NCBI RefSeq assembly: GCF_013337185.1
Contig: NZ_SWDE01000003.1
Span: 248,001 to 312,000 of the forward strand
Source of the DNA: Serratia proteamaculans
GTDB taxonomy: Bacteria; Pseudomonadota; Gammaproteobacteria; Enterobacterales; Enterobacteriaceae
Direction: 5' to 3'
Length of the DNA stretch: 64,000 bases
How positions within the stretch are numbered: position 1 is the stretch's first letter; every line of letters starts with the position of its first letter. The position numbers and the translations under genes were made by a program. The notes beneath the pieces were generated by a model, which worked only from the letters and a program-made list of their open reading frames with translations, made no database searches and was not told where the DNA came from. This document shows positions 25,367-34,385 of the stretch, piece by piece.

Positions 25367-26860
25367 ATGAACCTGTCGTCGCGGCTTCACGCCCATCTTG
25401 AGCGGGGCAAGGTCGGATTCCCTACCACGCTGGCCAGTTCGGTCGGGGTGATTATGGCCAGTCCGGTGATCCTCACCGTCACCAGCGGTTTCGGTATCGG
25501 CGGTGATACCTTCGCGCTGGCGATGCTGATCGCCTTTATCATGATGCAGGCCCAGCTCACCACCTTCTCCGAGGCGGCGGCGATACTGCCGACTTCCGGC
25601 TCGGTGTATGACTATATCGCCTGCGGCATGGGACGCTTTTTTGCCATTACCGGCGCACTGTCGGCTTACCTGATCGTGCACATCTTTGCCGGTACCGCCG
25701 AAACCATTCTCTCCGGCATCATGGCGCTGGTGAATTTCGAGCACCTCAACACCCTGATGGAAACTCACAATGCCTCCTGGATGGTCGGGGTTGGGCTGGT
25801 GGTGGTGTTCGGCATCCTCAACGCCTTCGGCATTGAGGCGTTCGGTAAGGCGGAAATCGTGCTGACCTTCGCCATGTGGAGCACGCTGGTGATCTTCGGC
25901 ATTGCCGGATTGCTTTCACCGCATGCGGTACCGCTGGAAGGCTGGTTCGGCAGCACGCTGAGCCTGAACGATCCGTTCGCGGTGTTCAGCCTGATCGGCA
26001 TGGCGATGTTTATGTTCGTCGGCTGCGAACTGGTTACGCCGATGGCACCGGAGATCAAACGCTCGGCCAGTGTGATCCCGCGAGCCATGTCGCTGGGGTT
26101 GTGCGGCGTGGCGGTTTGCATGGCGTTATACGGCGCAGCGCTCAGCCACCAGGTGGAAAACGTGCTGGTGGATGCCGCCAATGGCGTCCATCTGCTGGAC
26201 ACGCCGATGGCCATTCCGGCCTTTGCCGGCCAGGTGATGGGGGAATTCGGCAAATACTGGCTGGGCATCGGGCTGCTGCTGGCCGGGGCAGCGACCATCA
26301 ATACGCTGATGGCGGCGGTGCCGCGTATTCTCTACGGGATGGCGCTGGATGGCGCGCTGCCGCGCATTTTCGCTTATCTGCATCCGCGTTTTAAAACCCC
26401 GGTGGTGGGGATCCTGGTGGCGGTATTGATCCCCTGCGTGCACGCTTTTGCCATCCAGGGCAACCTCGACCGTATTATTCCGCTGGTGCTGGCGGCGGTG
26501 TGCGCCTGGGGCGTGGCCTATCTGCTGGTGACCTGTTCGGTGGTGATCCTGCGCATCCGCCGTCCGGATCTGCCGCGTGCCTACAAATCGCCCTGGTTCC
26601 CGCTGCCGCAAATCGTCTCCAGCGTCGGTATCGTGCTGGCGATTATCTATATCACTCCGCCAGGCATGAACCCGCGCGCGGTGTATATCCCTTTCAGCAT
26701 CATGATTGGCCTGACAGCCGCTTACGCGCTGTTTTGGACCCTGTGCGTGCAGAAGGTCAACCCGTTCAAACCGGTGCCGGTTGAGCAGGTGCTGGAAACC
26801 GCTTTTGCCAAGGCAGAAAACGAGGAGGCGCAGTTTGATCGGCTTACTTCCCTCACTTAA
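25367..26860 (+). CDS. APC family amine/amino acid permease, first gene of the moa-like operon
   Basis: 497 residues with about twelve membrane helices. ASSVGVIMASPVILTVTSGF and TTFSEAAAILPTSGSVYDYI are APC-type entry and loop motifs. The size (about 53 kDa) resembles the membrane protein MoaE recalled from the Klebsiella moaEF operon. It opens a five-gene run with an unknown protein, two SDR enzymes and a MoaF-like protein, so a monoamine or aromatic amino acid substrate is likely. AAGAGGA precedes the ATG. Confidence 0.83.
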   Translation: MNLSSRLHAHLERGKVGFPTTLASSVGVIMASPVILTVTSGFGIGGDTFALAMLIAFIMMQAQLTTFSEAAAILPTSGSVYDYIACGMGRFFAITGALSAYLIVHIFAGTAETILSGIMALVNFEHLNTLMETHNASWMVGVGLVVVFGILNAFGIEAFGKAEIVLTFAMWSTLVIFGIAGLLSPHAVPLEGWFGSTLSLNDPFAVFSLIGMAMFMFVGCELVTPMAPEIKRSASVIPRAMSLGLCGVAVCMALYGAALSHQVENVLVDAANGVHLLDTPMAIPAFAGQVMGEFGKYWLGIGLLLAGAATINTLMAAVPRILYGMALDGALPRIFAYLHPRFKTPVVGILVAVLIPCVHAFAIQGNLDRIIPLVLAAVCAWGVAYLLVTCSVVILRIRRPDLPRAYKSPWFPLPQIVSSVGIVLAIIYITPPGMNPRAVYIPFSIMIGLTAAYALFWTLCVQKVNPFKPVPVEQVLETAFAKAENEEAQFDRLTSLT

Positions 26861-27422
26861 CCGCCTGTGGCAGCGAACGCCGACAGGCTATCAGCCGGGG
26901 GTGACCCTCAGCCGCCTGGCGAACAATCTGCAGCCCTACGCCTGCGAGCGCGTTGCGCCGTGCCTGCTGCGGCTGATGTTGCCACAGGGGCCGGTTGTCG
27001 ACATCAGCGAACAGGTTAGCGCGCTGTTTATGGCACATATCGTCAGCCAGCGTTTTCAACGGCAGGGGGACTGCAGGCTGACAGAGCCGCTGACGCTGCG
27101 TATTACCGCCGGGGGATGGCTACGGCGAAGCGGCGTGGTTTATCGCGCCAGCCGGAATGACGCAACGGCGCAACGGGTGATCGCCGCCCTGCAGCGTTAT
27201 CCGCAGATCGGCCAAACGCTGGAGCAACTTGATTTTCGCCGTATTCAACTGACGGTGGTTGCCGGTCGCTGGCGGCTGGAGATCGAACATTTTGCCGCAT
27301 CGGAAGTGGTCAGCCGTTTGCCCGCCGCTCGTCGCTATCTGCGGCTGGAGCCGGAGCAACGGCGGTTGCTGCTCAGCAGCTTGCTGATGATCGGCCAATT
27401 GATGGAGAAAATCGATGAGTAG
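26835..27422 (+). CDS. Uncharacterised protein between permease and SDR (perhaps DUF3156)
   Basis: 195 residues read from a TTG at 26835 that has GAGGAGG 6 bases upstream; the gene starts inside the permease 3' end and overlaps the next SDR start (ATG at 27415) by 8 bases. It is Arg- and Leu-rich, has no signal peptide or membrane helix, and includes DFRRIQLTVVAGRWRLEIEHFAASEVV. I do not firmly recognise it; from memory it may be DUF3156, reported beside MoaF-type genes. The tight overlaps show that it is translated with the operon and probably supports its reaction. Confidence 0.65.
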   Translation: MIGLLPSLNRLWQRTPTGYQPGVTLSRLANNLQPYACERVAPCLLRLMLPQGPVVDISEQVSALFMAHIVSQRFQRQGDCRLTEPLTLRITAGGWLRRSGVVYRASRNDATAQRVIAALQRYPQIGQTLEQLDFRRIQLTVVAGRWRLEIEHFAASEVVSRLPAARRYLRLEPEQRRLLLSSLLMIGQLMEKIDE

Positions 27423-28197
27423 AGTGGTGGTGATTACCGGTGGCGGCACCGGCGTTGGGGCCGCCTGCGCCCGGTTATTGGCAGCCCATGGCGATCGGGT
27501 GTTTATCATCGGCCGCCGCCGTGAACCGCTGGCCGCACTGGCCGATGAGATTGGCGCTCAGGCGTTGGTCGGTGACGCCGCCAGCGGGGAGTGTTGGCAA
27601 AGCCTGTTGCTGCCGGCCATTTTGCAGCAGGCCGGGCGCATCGACTGTCTGATCGGTTGCGCCGGCGGCATGGGGGTGGGGCGCATTACCGAGATCGGTG
27701 ACGATGCCTGGCGCCAGGCGCTGGACAGCAATCTCAACAGCGCTTTTGCCAGCGCCCGTGCCTGCCTGCCGGAACTGGTGAAAAGCGGCGGCAACCTGCT
27801 GTTTGTCGCCTCTATTGCCTCACTGGCCGCCGGGCCGGAAGTCTGCGGCTATGTGACAGCCAAACATGCGCTGATCGGGCTGATGCGATCCATCGCCCGC
27901 GATTACGGCCCGCTGGGGGTGCGCGCCAACGCGGTGTGCCCTGGTTGGGTGACGACGCCGATGGCGGATGAAGAGATGCAGCCGTTGATGGCCGCGCACC
28001 AGCTGACGCTGGAACAAGCCTACCTGCGGGTGTGCCGCGACGTGCCGTTACGCCGCCCGGCCAGTGCCGAGGAAATCGCCGGCATCTGCCGTTTTCTCTG
28101 TTCGGCAGAGGCGTCAATTATAACCGGCGCGGCGCTGGTGGCCGACGGCGGCTCAACCATTGTCGACGTGCCGACTTTGGCATTTACTTCCCTTTAA
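27415..28197 (+). CDS. SDR family oxidoreductase (first of two in the moa-like operon)
   Basis: 260-residue Rossmann enzyme with TGGGTGVGAACA (cofactor), GCAGG, catalytic SIASLAAGPEVCGYVTAKHA (Ser, YxxxK) and a C-terminal GAALVADGGSTIV. It is a complete classical SDR. The Asn of the usual NNAG motif is replaced by GCAGG. A second, distinct SDR lies two genes downstream; together they could oxidise and dehydrate or aromatise one substrate. NAD versus NADP use is not clear from the sequence alone. Confidence 0.85.
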   Translation: MSRVVVITGGGTGVGAACARLLAAHGDRVFIIGRRREPLAALADEIGAQALVGDAASGECWQSLLLPAILQQAGRIDCLIGCAGGMGVGRITEIGDDAWRQALDSNLNSAFASARACLPELVKSGGNLLFVASIASLAAGPEVCGYVTAKHALIGLMRSIARDYGPLGVRANAVCPGWVTTPMADEEMQPLMAAHQLTLEQAYLRVCRDVPLRRPASAEEIAGICRFLCSAEASIITGAALVADGGSTIVDVPTLAFTSL

Positions 28198-28207
28198 GGA
28201 GCATCAA

Positions 28208-29005
28208 ATGAGTTCAGAAGCGATATTCATTCAGGTTGGCGCACTGGCGGAAGGCTTTGCGCCGCACAGCAATACGCTGGAACAGCAGCATGGCCTGAGC
28301 GGCACCACGCTGGCATTGCGCTTTGCCGACGGGGAAACGCTGAGCTGTCATTTCGTCGATCAGCAGACGCTGAGCTGGGGCGAGTATCGGGGCATCGCTT
28401 ATCGCGCCACCAGCATTCGTCCCGGCATTCTGTTTATTGATTTTCTCGATCCTGGGCAGGATAACGCCAGTATTACGCTGGTGTGCGATCGCAATCAGGG
28501 CAATTTCACCGCGGTCTACGGCCAGTTGCCGGACGAGCAGCAAACCCGTCTGGACGCCTTCAGCCGGGTAGAACAAGGGTTGCCGCTGACGGCGGTCAAT
28601 GCGGAGTTCCGCTTTGGCACGCTGGATGATGCGACCGTGGCGCCACCGCACTTCACCGATGAGTTAATCGGCATGCGCAATATGTACACCTACAGCCCGA
28701 CCGAACGTTACGAACATATCTACCTGAACGACAATTTCTACGCCTGGCAGTGTCTGGACGGGGTGGAGAAAGGGTTGGCGGATGTCGATCGTTGTCACTA
28801 CGTGAAGGTGGCCGAAAAACTTTACCTGTTCGTGTGGCGCGAGAAGATCGTGCCGACGCTGGGCGTGGTGATGATCGATCTGCAGGGCATGCGCACTGAC
28901 GGCAAGATCCTCGGTTATCAGGGCAGCGATTTCAGTGCGCTGAGCAATTTTGCCGTGGGAGCCCATGCGCAGGTGCTAAACACCACTCGTCATCCACGGG
29001 TATAG
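28208..29005 (+). CDS. moaF: MoaF-like protein (monoamine regulon)
   Basis: 265 residues with two halves, matching the MoaF N- and C-terminal domains. The first has TTLALRFADGETLSCHF and GILFIDFLD; the second has IGMRNMYTYSPTERYEHIYLNDNFYAWQC and RCHYVKVAEKLYLFVWREKIVPTLGVVMIDL, a lipocalin-like hydroxycinnamate-decarboxylase-type barrel. Despite the name it is unrelated to molybdopterin synthesis; it was named for the monoamine-induced moaEF operon of Klebsiella. The enzyme reaction is unknown. AAGGAG precedes the ATG. Confidence 0.8.
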   Translation: MSSEAIFIQVGALAEGFAPHSNTLEQQHGLSGTTLALRFADGETLSCHFVDQQTLSWGEYRGIAYRATSIRPGILFIDFLDPGQDNASITLVCDRNQGNFTAVYGQLPDEQQTRLDAFSRVEQGLPLTAVNAEFRFGTLDDATVAPPHFTDELIGMRNMYTYSPTERYEHIYLNDNFYAWQCLDGVEKGLADVDRCHYVKVAEKLYLFVWREKIVPTLGVVMIDLQGMRTDGKILGYQGSDFSALSNFAVGAHAQVLNTTRHPRV

Positions 29006-29009
29006 GCCG

Positions 29010-29792
29010 ATGAAGACAACTTATGCGGCGGATGCCTTTAGCGGCCAGGTGGTGCTGGTGACCGGCGGCGCGCAGGGCATTGGGCTGGCGATTGTCAGCG
29101 CCTTTGCCCGGCTGGGGGCGACGGTGGTGATGGCGGATCTGCAACTGCAGAAGGCGCAGGATGCCGCCGAGACGCTACAGCAGCAGGGATGGCGGGTGCA
29201 GGCGATGGCCTGCGACCTGGCCGACCCAGGGCAAATAGCCGAACTGGTGGCGGCGGTGGGACAGCAACATCAGCGGCTGGATGTGGTGGTTCACAACGCG
29301 GCCTACTTCCCGTTGACCCCCTTTGCCGAAATTGACGCGGTGCTGCTGCAACGCACGCTGAGCGTCAATCTGATGGCGCCGTTTTTTCTGGCACAGGCGG
29401 CGCAGGTATGGATGCAACGCCAGGGAGGCGGCTGCATTTTGGTGACTTCGTCGGTGACCGGGCCACGGGTGGCTTATCCCGGGCTGGCACACTATGCCGC
29501 CTCCAAAGCCGGGGTGAACGGTTTTATTCGCGCGGCGGCGCTGGAGCTGGCGGCGGCGGGTATTCGGGTCAATGGTGTGGAGCCGGGGATGATCCGCACG
29601 CCGGCCATGGCCAATCTGGGGGGCGCAGAGGTCAATCAGGCGATTGCCGCAGCGGTGCCCCTCGGGCGGCTGGGGGAGCCGGAAGACATCGCGGCGGCGA
29701 TGGTGTTTCTCGCCTCTCCGGCGGCGGCCTATATTACCGGACAAACGCTGGTGGTGGACGGCGGCGCATTACTCCCCGAGGCTCATCCGTAG
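29010..29792 (+). CDS. SDR family oxidoreductase (second in the moa-like operon)
   Basis: 260-residue classical SDR: VTGGAQGIGLAIVSAF (cofactor), VVHNAAYFP, catalytic SSVTGPRVAYPGLAHYAASKAG (Ser, YxxxK) and the closing ITGQTLVVDGG. It starts 4 bases after the moaF stop, so it is translationally linked. It ends in a composite repeat shared with hpaR. Together with the first SDR it suggests two oxidation steps on an imported amine or its aldehyde or alcohol product. Substrate unknown. Confidence 0.85.
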   Translation: MKTTYAADAFSGQVVLVTGGAQGIGLAIVSAFARLGATVVMADLQLQKAQDAAETLQQQGWRVQAMACDLADPGQIAELVAAVGQQHQRLDVVVHNAAYFPLTPFAEIDAVLLQRTLSVNLMAPFFLAQAAQVWMQRQGGGCILVTSSVTGPRVAYPGLAHYAASKAGVNGFIRAAALELAAAGIRVNGVEPGMIRTPAMANLGGAEVNQAIAAAVPLGRLGEPEDIAAAMVFLASPAAAYITGQTLVVDGGALLPEAHP

Positions 29793-29843
29793 GGGACGAA
29801 CAGGTTCGTCCCGATTTATACGGGCGCAGCAGGCAGCGCCCCT
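29793..29843. repeat. Composite palindromic intergenic repeat, copy 2
   Basis: GGGACGAACAGGTTCGTCCC (29793-29812), GATTTA, then GGGCGC...GCGCCCC (29822-29842) repeat the layout at 9379-9444. It separates the convergent SDR and hpaR genes and touches the hpaR stop codon. Confidence 0.75.
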
Positions 29844-30297
29844 AAAGCTTTTTTGTTGGGTGGGCAGTCACGTTGGCGGGCAGTTGGTCGCCCAGCCGGA
29901 TCAGTTCGTCCAGCAAGGTCATCAGTTGGCCCATCTTCTGCTGCGAAAACGCGGCCTCAATCTCGGCGTAACCCTTTTCTATCTGATGGCGTGCCACATC
30001 ATATAACTCCTGGCCCTGCTGGGTCAGCGACACATACAGCTTGCGCTGATCGTTAACCGGCTTCAGGCGGAAGATCAGCTTGTCGCGCTCCATGCGCGAC
30101 AAAATGCCGGTCAGGCTGGGGCGCAGAATGCAGGTTTCTGCCGCCAACTCGTGGAACTCAATTGAACGGCTGTTGGCCAACACGCGAATGATGCGCCACT
30201 GCTGCTCGGTCAGATTATGGCTTTTCAGGATCGGGCGGAAAAACCCCATGGCGGTTTCACGCGCCTGCAGCAGGGCAATGGTCAAGGATTCATGCAT
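29842..30297 (-). CDS. hpaR: HpaR, MarR-type repressor of homoprotocatechuate degradation
   Basis: 151 residues starting MHESLTIALLQARETAMGFF, nearly the E. coli HpaR N terminus, with the MarR winged helix (CILRPSLTGILSRMERDKLIFRLKPVNDQRKLYVSLT). HpaR represses the hpaG operon and is relieved by 4-hydroxyphenylacetate and related aromatics. The ATG at 30297 is chosen from alignment with E. coli; the longer frame to 30351 is not needed. It is divergent from hpaG1, and the gap holds an ATTAACATATTAAT box. Confidence 0.93.
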   Translation of the reverse strand: MHESLTIALLQARETAMGFFRPILKSHNLTEQQWRIIRVLANSRSIEFHELAAETCILRPSLTGILSRMERDKLIFRLKPVNDQRKLYVSLTQQGQELYDVARHQIEKGYAEIEAAFSQQKMGQLMTLLDELIRLGDQLPANVTAHPTKKL

Positions 30298-30568
30298 AGA
30301 TTTGGCCTTAGCTATCAAGGTGTTCGTTATTCCGCTACCGCTCGCAGGCAATGCCCGGTGCAGTCTGGATTTATTAATAACTTAATAGTAGCCAGGTTTA
30401 CCCCGACGGATAAAGCGAAAACGTCATATTGGGTGGAAAAATCGCCTGAAAATGATTAATACGTTGAATAATCACGCTAATGTTTGTGGTTTGTGAATAT
30501 TTTGTTAGCGCGATCACAAATCAATCCACCCGCGTTGCGTAAAAGTCGAACAGCGTATAAAAGTAATC

Positions 30569-30582
30569 ATTAACATATTAAT
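30569..30582. promoter_or_regulatory. Candidate HpaR operator / TTAAyATATTAA box
   Basis: ATTAACATATTAAT is a near-perfect palindrome 41 bases before the hpaG1 ATG, in the hpaR-hpaG intergenic region. MarR proteins bind such AT-rich palindromes. It is one of four similar boxes in the window. Confidence 0.5.
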
Positions 30583-30622
30583 GAATGCCGGTTGTCATGT
30601 TCTGTCATTGAAAGGAGTTTGC

Positions 30623-31255
30623 ATGAAAGGCACCGTTTTTTCCGTCGCGTTGAATCACCGCAGCCAGATGGATGCCTGGGATCAGGCGTTTCATCAGCCA
30701 CCTTATAAAACCCCGCCGAAGACCCCGGTGTGGTTTATCAAACCCCGCAATACCCACCTGGCCAACGGCGGGGCGATCCCGTTTCCTGCCGGTGAGCAAG
30801 TACAAAGCGGCGCAACGCTGGCGGTGGTTATCGGCAACACCGCCCGCAAGGTGCCAGCTGCGCGGGTAGCCGACTATCTGGCCGGTTATGCGCTGGCCAA
30901 TGATGTCAGCCTGCCGGAAAGCAGCTTTTACCGCCCGGCGATCAAAGCGAAATGCCGCGACGGTTTTTGTCCGCTGGGGGAGATCGGCCAATTGGCAACC
31001 AGCGACAGGCTGGAAATTATCACCGAAATCAACGGCGTGGAGCAGGACCGCTGGTCGACGGCCGATTTGGTACGTTCGGTGCCGGAACTGATCGCCGCCA
31101 TTAGCGATTTTATTACCCTGCAGCCGGGCGACGCGGTGCTGATCGGCACGCCGCACCAGCGGGTGGAGATCAAACCGGGGGACGAAGTGACGGTACGCGC
31201 CGCCGGTCTGCCGACCCTGACCAACCGTGTGACGCAGGCAGGAGAAGCATCATGA
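30623..31255 (+). CDS. hpaG1: HpaG N-terminal-type subunit (OPET decarboxylase/HHDD isomerase)
   Basis: 210-residue fumarylacetoacetase-fold protein acting late in homoprotocatechuate breakdown (decarboxylation of 5-oxo-pent-3-ene-1,2,5-tricarboxylate and isomerisation of the product). It has LAVVIGNTARKVP, the metal-site block ALANDVSLPESSFYRPAIKAKCRDGFCPLGE and LQPGDAVLIGTPH. In E. coli HpaG is one fused duplicated protein; here the two halves are separate overlapping genes (ATGA at 31252). The ATG at 30623 has AAGGAG; the longer frame adds an unrelated leader. Confidence 0.9.
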   Translation: MKGTVFSVALNHRSQMDAWDQAFHQPPYKTPPKTPVWFIKPRNTHLANGGAIPFPAGEQVQSGATLAVVIGNTARKVPAARVADYLAGYALANDVSLPESSFYRPAIKAKCRDGFCPLGEIGQLATSDRLEIITEINGVEQDRWSTADLVRSVPELIAAISDFITLQPGDAVLIGTPHQRVEIKPGDEVTVRAAGLPTLTNRVTQAGEAS

Positions 31256-32016
31256 AACACGCCCGTATTCGCCATCACGGCCAAATATTTAACGTCAGCG
31301 TTGACCAGCAACTGCGCGTCACCCTGCCTGATGGCAGCGTGCTCAATGAACTGGAAGTCGAGTGGCTGCCCCCGGCGCAGGGCACGGTGTTTGCCCTGGG
31401 CCTGAACTATGCCGACCATGCCAGCGAGCTGGAATTCAAGGCGCCGGAAGAACCCCTGGTGTTCCTGAAGGCCCCCAACACCCTGACCGGCCACCGTCAG
31501 GTATCGGTGCGCCCGGCCGACGTCGAGTATATGCACTACGAAGCCGAGCTGGTGGCGGTGATCGGCAAAACGGCACGCAACGTTAGCCGTGAGAATGCCA
31601 TGGACTACGTGGCGGGTTATACCCTGTGTAACGACTACGCCATCCGCGACTATCTGGAAAACTATTACCGTCCGAACCTGCGGGTGAAAAGCCGCGACAC
31701 CCTGACGCCGATTGGGCCGTATATCGTCGATCGCGATGATATCGCCGATCCGCACCGTCTGGCGCTCAGCACTTACGTCAACGGAGAGCTGCGCCAGCGT
31801 GGCAGCACCGGCGACATGATTTTTGATATCCCCTATTTGATCAGTTACCTGAGCGAATTTATGACGCTGCAGCCGGGCGACATGATCGCCACCGGCACGC
31901 CGAAAGGTTTGGCCGACGTGCAGCCGGGTGACGAAGTGGTGGTGGAGATCGAGGGCATTGGCCGTCTGGTTAACCACATCATCAGTGAAAAAGATTACGA
32001 GGAAAGCCTGCGATGA
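31252..32016 (+). CDS. hpaG2: HpaG C-terminal-type subunit (OPET decarboxylase/HHDD isomerase)
   Basis: 254-residue fumarylacetoacetase-fold partner of HpaG1. FALGLNYADHASEL, MHYEAELVAVIGKTARNV (Glu metal ligands), GYTLCNDYAIRDYLE and LQPGDMIATGTPKG are complete. It starts within the last codons of hpaG1 and ends overlapping the hpaE start, so hpaG1-G2-E are translated in a chain. Confidence 0.92.
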   Translation: MKHARIRHHGQIFNVSVDQQLRVTLPDGSVLNELEVEWLPPAQGTVFALGLNYADHASELEFKAPEEPLVFLKAPNTLTGHRQVSVRPADVEYMHYEAELVAVIGKTARNVSRENAMDYVAGYTLCNDYAIRDYLENYYRPNLRVKSRDTLTPIGPYIVDRDDIADPHRLALSTYVNGELRQRGSTGDMIFDIPYLISYLSEFMTLQPGDMIATGTPKGLADVQPGDEVVVEIEGIGRLVNHIISEKDYEESLR

Positions 32017-33467
32017 AAACCATCAACCATTGGATTAACGGTAAAAACGTAGCCAGCAAAGAGTACTTCACCACCACCAACCCGGCCAACGGCGAGGTGC
32101 TGGCGGAAGTGGCGTCCGGCGGACAGCTGGAAATCGACCAGGCGGTGGCTGCCGCCAAGGCGGCTTTCCCGAAATGGGCCAATACGCCAATGAAAGAGCG
32201 TGCGCGTCTGATGCGTCGCCTGGGCGAACTGATTGACGAGAACGTACCGCAAATCGCCGAGATGGAAACCGCCGATACCGGCTTGCCGATCCACCAAACC
32301 AAAAACGTGCTGATCCCGCGTGCCTCACACAACTTTGAGTTCTTCGCCGAGATCTGTCAGCAGATGAATGGCCGCACCTACCCGGTGGACGACAAGATGC
32401 TCAACTACACGCTGATCCAGCCGGTCGGGGTGTGTGCGCTGGTGTCGCCGTGGAACGTACCATTCATGACCGCCACCTGGAAAACCGCGCCCTGCCTGGC
32501 GCTGGGCAACACCGCGGTGCTGAAAATGTCCGAGCTGTCGCCGTTGACCGCCGATCGTCTGGGCGAACTGGCGCTGGAAGCCGGCATTCCGGCCGGAGTG
32601 CTCAACGTGGTGCAGGGTTACGGCGCGACTGCCGGTGATGCGCTGGTGCGCCATAAAGACGTGCGCGCCGTGTCCTTTACCGGCGGTACCGCTACCGGTC
32701 GCCGGATTATTGAAAGTGCCGGGCTGAAGAAGTTTTCCATGGAACTGGGCGGCAAATCGCCGGTGCTGATTTTTGAGGATGCCGACATCGAACGCGCGCT
32801 GGATGCCGCGTTGTTCACCATTTTCTCGATCAACGGTGAACGCTGCACCGCCGGGTCGCGCATCTTTATTCAGGAGAGCATCTACCCGGAATTCGTCAAA
32901 CGCTTCGCCGAGCGCGCCAACCGCCTGAGGGTGGGGGATCCACAGGATCCCAACACTCAGGTTGGGGCCTTGATCAGCCCGCAGCACTGGGAAAAAGTTT
33001 CCGGCTATATCCGCCTTGGCATCGAAGAAGGGGCAACCCTGCTGGCGGGCGGCCCGGATAAACCGGCCGGTCTGAGCCACGGCAACTTCCTGCGCCCGAC
33101 GGTGCTGGCGGATGTCGACAACCGGATGCGCATTGCGCAGGAGGAGATTTTCGGGCCGGTGGCCTGCCTGCTGCCGTTCAAATCAGAAGAAGACGGCCTG
33201 CGCATGGCCAACGACGTGGAGTACGGCCTGGCGTCGTATATCTGGACGCAGGATGTGAGCAAGGTGCTGCGTCTGGCCCGCAATATTGAAGCGGGCATGG
33301 TTTTCGTCAACACCCAAAACGTACGCGATCTGCGCCAGCCCTTTGGCGGCGTGAAATCGTCTGGCACCGGCCGTGAAGGCGGGGAATACAGCTTCGAAGT
33401 GTTCGCCGAGATGAAGAACGTGTGTATTTCCATGGGTGATCACCCGATCCCACGCTGGGGCGTTTAA
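32013..33467 (+). CDS. hpaE: 5-carboxymethyl-2-hydroxymuconate semialdehyde dehydrogenase
   Basis: 484-residue NAD-dependent aldehyde dehydrogenase that oxidises the HpaD ring-cleavage product (CHMS) to the acid. SPWNVPFMTATWKTAPCLA, general base Glu in SMELGGKSP and nucleophile Cys in NGERCTAGSR are all present. Length and position after hpaG match the E. coli hpa operon. Confidence 0.94.
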   Translation: MKTINHWINGKNVASKEYFTTTNPANGEVLAEVASGGQLEIDQAVAAAKAAFPKWANTPMKERARLMRRLGELIDENVPQIAEMETADTGLPIHQTKNVLIPRASHNFEFFAEICQQMNGRTYPVDDKMLNYTLIQPVGVCALVSPWNVPFMTATWKTAPCLALGNTAVLKMSELSPLTADRLGELALEAGIPAGVLNVVQGYGATAGDALVRHKDVRAVSFTGGTATGRRIIESAGLKKFSMELGGKSPVLIFEDADIERALDAALFTIFSINGERCTAGSRIFIQESIYPEFVKRFAERANRLRVGDPQDPNTQVGALISPQHWEKVSGYIRLGIEEGATLLAGGPDKPAGLSHGNFLRPTVLADVDNRMRIAQEEIFGPVACLLPFKSEEDGLRMANDVEYGLASYIWTQDVSKVLRLARNIEAGMVFVNTQNVRDLRQPFGGVKSSGTGREGGEYSFEVFAEMKNVCISMGDHPIPRWGV

Positions 33468-33518
33468 GTTCGTCCCGGCACTGTTTCACGGAATCATTTT
33501 TGTTTCATGTGAGGTTGT

Positions 33519-34376
33519 ATGGGTAAGTTAGCTTTGGCCGCCAAGATTACGCATGTTCCATCGATGTATCTGTCGGAAATGCCAGGAAAAAACCACGGTT
33601 GCCGCCAGGCGGCGATCGACGGTCACAAAGAGATCAGCGCGCGCTGCCGTGAAATGGGCGTCGACACCATTATTGTGTTCGACACCCACTGGCTGGTGAA
33701 CAGCGCCTATCACATCAACTGCAGCCCGCATTTCGAAGGGTTGTATACCAGTAATGAACTGCCGCACTTTATCCGCGACATGACCTACGAATACGAAGGC
33801 AACCCGGCACTGGGTCAGTTGATTGCCGCTGAAGCCTGCAAACTCGGGGTTCGCGCCAAAGCGCATGAGATCCCTAGTCTGAAGCTGGAGTACGGCACGC
33901 TGGTGCCGATGCGATACATGAATAGCGACAAGCATTTCAAAGTGATCTCGATTTCGGCGTTTTGCACCGTACATGACTTTGCCGACAGCCGTCGGCTGGG
34001 TGAGGCGATCAAAACCGCGATTGAGAAATACGACGGCACGGTGGCGGTATTGGCCAGCGGTTCGCTTTCACACCGCTTTATCGACGACCAGCGTGCCGAA
34101 GAAGGCATGAACAGCTATACCCGCCAGTTTGACCAGCAGATGGACGAACGGGTGGTCAAGCTGTGGGAGGAAGGGCGCTTCCGCGAGTTTTGCGAAATGC
34201 TGCCGGAGTACGCCGACTACTGCTACGGCGAGGGCAACATGCATGACACCGTGATGCTGCTCGGCCTGCTGGGCTGGGACAAATATGACGGCAAGGTGGA
34301 GTTTGTTACCCCGCTGTTTGCCAGTTCCGGCACTGGGCAAGTCAATGCCATCTTCCCGCTGCCGGCTGAAGCCTGA
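33519..34376 (+). CDS. hpaD: 3,4-dihydroxyphenylacetate 2,3-dioxygenase (extradiol ring cleavage)
   Basis: 285-residue class III (LigB-type) extradiol dioxygenase that opens homoprotocatechuate. KITHVPSMYLSEMPGKNHGC near the N terminus, IVFDTHWLVNSAYHINC and SGSLSHRFIDD contribute iron-site and acid-base His residues. It is preceded by a 51-base gap with TGTGAGGT as the ribosome site. The family assignment and operon place are unambiguous. Confidence 0.94.
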   Translation: MGKLALAAKITHVPSMYLSEMPGKNHGCRQAAIDGHKEISARCREMGVDTIIVFDTHWLVNSAYHINCSPHFEGLYTSNELPHFIRDMTYEYEGNPALGQLIAAEACKLGVRAKAHEIPSLKLEYGTLVPMRYMNSDKHFKVISISAFCTVHDFADSRRLGEAIKTAIEKYDGTVAVLASGSLSHRFIDDQRAEEGMNSYTRQFDQQMDERVVKLWEEGRFREFCEMLPEYADYCYGEGNMHDTVMLLGLLGWDKYDGKVEFVTPLFASSGTGQVNAIFPLPAEA

Positions 34377-34385
34377 GGAGTCTCA

